Below, one piece after another: positions 60,487 through 64,000 of a stretch of DNA of 64,000 bases. Made by a program: the position numbers and the translations under genes. Positions within the stretch are counted from its first letter, which is position 1, and the number at the start of each line of letters is the position of its first letter. The notes beneath the pieces were generated by a model, which did not search any database, was not told the DNA's origin, and saw only the letters and a program-made list of their open reading frames with translations. The stretch is from DMER64 sp041654355 (lineage in GTDB: Bacteria > Bacteroidota > Bacteroidia > Bacteroidales > UBA932): NCBI GenBank assembly GCA_041654355.1, contig JBAZDQ010000008.1, positions 6,764 through 70,763 of the forward strand, read 5' to 3'.

Positions 60487-60616
60487 GTCCGTCGGACACA
60501 TTGTTCATTTGATTGATTAACAATCAATTAACAAAATGGTACCCCCGGGGGTACCATTTTGTTAATGCGCTGAAAGACAGCTAAATGGACAATGTGTCCG
60601 ACGGACTCTTTTTTTT
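60487..60616. repeat. Nested inverted repeat: 24-bp outer arms around a 40-bp perfect palindrome
   Basis: Outer arms 60487-60510 and 60583-60606 pair over 24 bp with one G-U. Inside, 60527-60566 is a perfect palindrome with 20-bp arms centred on CCCCC/GGGGG. The outer arm ends in the self-complementary GTCCG-T-CGGAC. Eight T follow the right arm on the plus strand (60609-60616), so the outer hairpin could also end transcription. I saw no other copy in the window. Confidence 0.92.
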
Positions 60617-60618
60617 CA

Positions 60619-60626
60619 TATATTTG
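60619..60626 (+). promoter_or_regulatory. -7 box (TATATTTG) of the 226-aa lipoprotein gene
   Basis: Exact TAnnTTTG, 3 nt before ATG 60630 and 2 nt after the T tract of the palindrome. Confidence 0.5.
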
Positions 60627-60629
60627 AGT

Positions 60630-61310
60630 ATGATAAAAAGAGAAAAACGTAACCGCATACTTGGCATAGCCGGTCTGGCGGTAATAATAGGAATTGCAGC
60701 ACTTACTACGGGTTGTGTCCGTAAAACCATGCAGAAGGAAATGGAGCGGATCGTGGCCGAAGTACTGGATTACAGTACCCGTACCATGGAACCTGAACTG
60801 AAGCTGCAACGAGTTAAGTTTGATAAGATACTACATGAAAGGGAGAAACAACAGATTGACCAATACCGTGCCCTGGCACAGGTCATGGCAGACAGTATTA
60901 TGAATTTTCAAATGAAGCTGATCCAAATGAAAGAAGATACGGTCTATCAGCTTAGTGACAGTGAAATTGATTATTACAACCGGTCTCAGAAAGTGATGCG
61001 GGATATCATTACCGGATGCTGGACAATTCTGGACAACCACCAGGATGAATTTACAGATCTTCAAAAGGACATGTATCCAAAAATGGCACTCTGGCAAAAA
61101 GAACTGATGGATATTGTCAGTAAAAATTTGCCAAACAGTTTCAGAAATGAATTCGGTCAGGGTGGAATGCAAATTCTGGGAATGGAGCAACTGGGACCCA
61201 ACAATATGAGCCCGGTCTTCTTTCTGCTGTATGAGCCAAAAACCAATTTTCCCCTGGAAACGTTAAAAGAAGCGCTGCTGCGCACCAATCTTTCAAATAC
61301 CGGAAAATAA
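60630..61310 (+). CDS. Helical lipoprotein of unknown function
   Basis: 226 aa from ATG 60630; basic N-terminus, hydrophobic segment and lipobox TTGC (Cys29). The mature part is largely helical and charged (KEMERIVAEVLDYSTRTMEP, QYRALAQVMADSIMNFQMKL), suggesting a coiled-coil periplasmic protein. No family recognised. The earlier in-frame ATG at 60585 lies in the palindrome arm. Overlaps the convergent arginase-family gene by 18 bp. Confidence 0.82.
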   Translation: MIKREKRNRILGIAGLAVIIGIAALTTGCVRKTMQKEMERIVAEVLDYSTRTMEPELKLQRVKFDKILHEREKQQIDQYRALAQVMADSIMNFQMKLIQMKEDTVYQLSDSEIDYYNRSQKVMRDIITGCWTILDNHQDEFTDLQKDMYPKMALWQKELMDIVSKNLPNSFRNEFGQGGMQILGMEQLGPNNMSPVFFLLYEPKTNFPLETLKEALLRTNLSNTGK

Positions 61311-61988
61311 TTTCAACAGGCGACTGTTAATGCTGTTGCTCCTGTTGTCAATACAAGTGGGATATTCCCCGCAAATATCCACTCCCAGGACCTGGTGACG
61401 TGCCATAATTTCTTTGAAAATCCGCTGCAACTGATCACAGGTCATCGTTCCCTGGTCCCAGTTGGTGGGTACCACTTCAGGACTGAGAACATCTTTATCA
61501 ATGGAGATATATACCGGTAATTTGGGAGAAGGTTTTTCAGGATATCTGAAGATTCTGTATTTGTCAAAGGGCAATTCATATTCATTAGCAACTCCTATGA
61601 ATAAGACCGCTTTTAAAAAAGGATTTGTATCCAGAACCGTTCGCACCCATCCGCCGCAGGAAAGGATATCATCAAATAAAGCCGGCTGCATATCCGGATG
61701 ATGATCTGCTACTGCCAGTATGAATTCTTCATGAATCCTGTCTGTCCAGAATTTGGTTATATAATGGTGGTTTCCAGAGTCAATAAAATGAACGGCCTTG
61801 ACGGGCAGATCCGCAATCCTGTTACGGATCGTTTCAGTTGCATCATGATCACAGTAGCAATCCGAACCTTGAATATCTGTGCAATCGATCAGGTGGTAAG
61901 AGGATTTTAAATAAAACCCCTGGTTCCGGTATACTTTCGTAAAGTCCATGATTATGACGGAAGTGCCCATTCTTTTTTCATTGGCCAT
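61293..61988 (-). CDS. Arginase/agmatinase-family (ureohydrolase-like) protein
   Basis: 231 aa, shorter than the usual 300. The binuclear metal motifs are visible in altered form: a His in DSGNHHYI, DHHPDMQ in place of DAHxD, and SIDKDVLSPEVVPTNWDQG in place of SxDxDxxDP. So the fold is likely ureohydrolase, but arginine or agmatine as substrate is not assured. Single gene, no arginine-pathway neighbours. Confidence 0.78.
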   Translation of the reverse strand: MANEKRMGTSVIIMDFTKVYRNQGFYLKSSYHLIDCTDIQGSDCYCDHDATETIRNRIADLPVKAVHFIDSGNHHYITKFWTDRIHEEFILAVADHHPDMQPALFDDILSCGGWVRTVLDTNPFLKAVLFIGVANEYELPFDKYRIFRYPEKPSPKLPVYISIDKDVLSPEVVPTNWDQGTMTCDQLQRIFKEIMARHQVLGVDICGEYPTCIDNRSNSINSRLLKLFSGI

Positions 61989-62032
61989 AACACGCTAATT
62001 TAACCAAATTACTCATATATTGTAAATATCTA

Positions 62033-62040
62033 TATATTTG
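62033..62040 (+). promoter_or_regulatory. -7 box (TATATTTG) of the glycerol dehydrogenase gene
   Basis: Exact TAnnTTTG in an AT-rich stretch, 22 nt before ATG 62063. No clear -33 box. Confidence 0.6.
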
Positions 62041-62062
62041 CTATAACCAACCACTCGTTTTC

Positions 62063-63184
62063 ATGATATTGATACAAGATGAATATTCCGTCAGACAGCC
62101 TCTGAAGGCCGTATTTCCAGGTAAATATATCCAGGGTAAGAAAGCTTTGACCGAATTAAAATACCTGACGGAATCGTTTGGCAACAGGGGGCTTCTGCTG
62201 GCTTCTCCGTCCGTTATTACCCATGTATTGCCTAAGTATCAATTTGAGAACGGATGGGACTGGATCCACGTTGATACATTTCAGGGCGAATGTTGCAGGG
62301 AGGAACTTGAAAGGCTGGATGCAATAATACGTCATGACAAGACGGATGTGATCGTAGGCATGGGCGGGGGAAAGGTAATTGACACGGCTAAGATCGTTGC
62401 CGATACAACCGGGATCCCTGTTATTATAGTACCTACCATTGCGTCCTCGGACGCTCCTTGTAGCGGGTGCGCCGTGATCTATTCCCGGGACGGTATCTTT
62501 GAAGGGGTATATTACCTTAAGATGAACCCCCAGGCGGTGCTGGTTGATGAAAGCGTTATTGCACAGGCTCCAACGCGTTTTCTTGTCTCGGGTATGGGAG
62601 ATGCTCTGGCCACATGGTTTGAAGCCCGGTCCTGCAAAAGTTCCGGATCCGCAAATGAATGCGGAGGTTACGCCACGCATACTGCAATGGCTATTGCACA
62701 TCTTTGCTACAAGACATTGTTGAAATACGGGGTACAGGCCAAAAAGGACTGTGATCTGTTTGTTACCTCTGAAGCACTTTCCGCTGTCATAGAAGCCAAT
62801 ATATTAATGAGCGGGCTGGGATTTGAAAGCTGCGGGCTGGCCTCGGCCCATTCCATACACAACGGACTGACAGTACTTGAAGAAACACATTCGTTCTACC
62901 ACGGGGAAAAAGTCGCGTTCGGGGTGCTTGCCGGTTTGCATCTTACAGGAGCTCCGCTAAGCGAAAAAGAAAAGGTTTACGATTTTTGCGAAGCTGTGGG
63001 TTTGCCTACAACATTTGATGATCTGGACCTGGGAGGGGTAAGCAGGGAACGTCTTATGGAAGCTGCCGTAAAAACATGCCATCCGACCGAAGCCGTACAT
63101 CACGAAGTTAAATCCGTGGATCCGGAAAAAATACTCATTGCCATGAAAGCAGCGGATGCCTACGGGAGGAGAAGAAAAGCATAG
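62063..63184 (+). CDS. gldA: Glycerol dehydrogenase (iron/zinc alcohol dehydrogenase family)
   Basis: 373 aa. The NAD-binding GMGGGKVIDTAK is at 99-110 and PTIASSDAPCSG at 124-135; metal ligands are probably Asp180 (SGMGDALATWFEA), His263 (SAHSIHNG) and His280 (FYHGEKVAFG). It oxidises glycerol to dihydroxyacetone, or runs in reverse under fermentation. No dihydroxyacetone kinase is nearby. Confidence 0.92.
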   Translation: MILIQDEYSVRQPLKAVFPGKYIQGKKALTELKYLTESFGNRGLLLASPSVITHVLPKYQFENGWDWIHVDTFQGECCREELERLDAIIRHDKTDVIVGMGGGKVIDTAKIVADTTGIPVIIVPTIASSDAPCSGCAVIYSRDGIFEGVYYLKMNPQAVLVDESVIAQAPTRFLVSGMGDALATWFEARSCKSSGSANECGGYATHTAMAIAHLCYKTLLKYGVQAKKDCDLFVTSEALSAVIEANILMSGLGFESCGLASAHSIHNGLTVLEETHSFYHGEKVAFGVLAGLHLTGAPLSEKEKVYDFCEAVGLPTTFDDLDLGGVSRERLMEAAVKTCHPTEAVHHEVKSVDPEKILIAMKAADAYGRRRKA

Positions 63185-63215
63185 CGGGCAATAATAATCA
63201 AACGTATATATTTTT

Positions 63216-64000
63216 ATGAAAAAAATTCTGATACTGACGGGAGCTTTGTTCCTGTTCCTGCAAAGTAATGCCCAGCCTTATCTGCAAAGCCGGGCCGTTG
63301 ATGTAAGCAAAGATTTTGAGGATTTCAGCAATACATACTTCTTCGCCGATTCGCTGGCATCTTTTGATCCCGCCACGGCAAGCGGGACTATCAGCTGGAG
63401 ACGTTACAGCCTGTACGCCAGGCAGGCTTTCAACACAACCACTGTATTGCCTCAGCCGCTTGATATGCTGGATTTCCCGGAAACACAATACGAAAACGAT
63501 CCGCAGTTGCATTTCAGCATCGATTTTATTTCTCCCGTTACGGTTCGTTTAAGGGTATATACTTCTCCCGTGATCTTCCCGGAAGAAGAATCCCTGATGC
63601 TTTACGGGATACCTCCTTCTGACCGGTCGTGGAAATACAGCTATGAGAAAGGATCTCATGTTTATACAGGACAGGCAGGCCGTCTTGTAATAAAGGAATA
63701 TCCATTTACTATTATGATGTGTGACCTGAACGGGAAAGAACTCACCCGTACCAGGCACTGGGCCGACAACGATTCCACCCAGATCAAAGTATTGCCTTTC
63801 CAGTTTATAAAAAGAGCTTCAGATAACATCAGGAGTATCAATCCCGTTTTTTCCCTGCATCCCGGTGAAAAGATCGTAGGTTGCGGCGAATCTCCGACTG
63901 CACTGAATAAAGTGGGACAGAAAGTACATTTGTTTGTGACCGATCCGCAAAGTCCCGAAAGCGATCAGATGTACAAACCCATTCCATTCTTTTTAAGCAG
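63216..64000 (+). CDS. GH31-family glycoside hydrolase, N-terminal part only
   Basis: About 261 codons before the window ends. Signal peptide MKKILILTGALFLFLQSNAQ. The beta-sandwich N-domain includes HPGEKIVGCGESPTALNKVG and, at the edge, MYKPIPFFLS, the segments that precede the barrel in GH31 alpha-glucosidases/xylosidases. The catalytic residues lie beyond the window, so activity and specificity cannot be stated. It follows gldA by 31 bp; the start has a near-consensus TATATTTT just before ATG. Confidence 0.85.
   Translation, partial: MKKILILTGALFLFLQSNAQPYLQSRAVDVSKDFEDFSNTYFFADSLASFDPATASGTISWRRYSLYARQAFNTTTVLPQPLDMLDFPETQYENDPQLHFSIDFISPVTVRLRVYTSPVIFPEEESLMLYGIPPSDRSWKYSYEKGSHVYTGQAGRLVIKEYPFTIMMCDLNGKELTRTRHWADNDSTQIKVLPFQFIKRASDNIRSINPVFSLHPGEKIVGCGESPTALNKVGQKVHLFVTDPQSPESDQMYKPIPFFLS

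Overview
This window comes from a Bacteroidota chromosome, most likely order Bacteroidales. Reasons: two SusC/SusD pairs, many lipoprotein signal peptides, a PorV-like barrel next to a protease with a type IX secretion (T9SS) C-terminal domain, an M64 peptidase, a DUF3078 protein, the short eukaryote-like ProRS, and TAnnTTTG -7 promoter boxes in front of genes on both strands, several with a TTTG/ATTG box 18-20 nt upstream. I see no insertion sequence, prophage, CRISPR array, rRNA or plasmid gene. The window looks like ordinary chromosome, densely packed, with short gaps and frequent overlaps.

Layout. 1-5.7 kb: the 3' part of a SusC gene, its SusD partner and a third lipoprotein, closed by a strong terminator. 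5.8-10.3 kb: lipobox-bearing subtilase with T9SS tail, PorV-like barrel, and a convergent TlpA-like lipoprotein lacking its second redox Cys. 10.4-15.2 kb: second SusC/SusD pair with a good promoter and terminator. 15.2-20.6 kb: acyltransferase with a zinc ribbon, dipeptidyl-peptidase III, a small stress-type membrane gene set (YtxH, holin-like, small TM protein), and a C11 peptidase. 20.6-31.4 kb: housekeeping genes rplY-pth-S4 protein, manA, CPBP protease, sugar nucleotidyltransferase, ftsB/divIC, HAD nucleotidase, M64 peptidase, purB, folP, tmk, DoxX-like protein. 31.4-35.6 kb: nusA-infB on the minus strand, behind a promoter and a terminator-shaped leader. 35.7-39 kb: lpxD-lpxC-lpxA-wbqC (lipid A). 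39-48.3 kb: FadL-like barrel, aromatic-rich lipoprotein, proS, a gene of unknown function, DUF3078 barrel, tilS, sppA. 48.3-51.1 kb: HYC_CC_PP-type protein and a His-rich TonB-dependent receptor, probably for a metal, joined by a 26-bp imperfect hairpin. 51.2-58.2 kb: GH9-polysaccharide deacetylase fusion, NfnA/NfnB-like pair, GH3 glucosidase. 58.3-64 kb: hisS, initiator tRNA, small lipoproteins around a 120-bp nested palindrome, arginase-family protein, glycerol dehydrogenase, and the start of a GH31 glucosidase cut by the window end.

How it fits together. The lipid A genes, translation and tRNA genes, and nucleotide genes form a housekeeping core. Around them are outer-membrane uptake systems and secreted hydrolases, as in a polymer-degrading anaerobe. 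GH9 and GH3 could take beta-glucan to glucose. The SusC/D pairs have no adjacent CAZymes, so their substrates are unknown.

The observations I rate highest are non-coding: a terminator in the nusA leader (possible feedback by NusA on its own operon), the nested palindrome at 60.5 kb, the hairpin between the HYC_CC_PP gene and its receptor, and a set of genes whose -7 box lies 3-5 nt before the start codon. I found no clear new defence or mobile system. All family calls are by eye from the sequence, without a database search.
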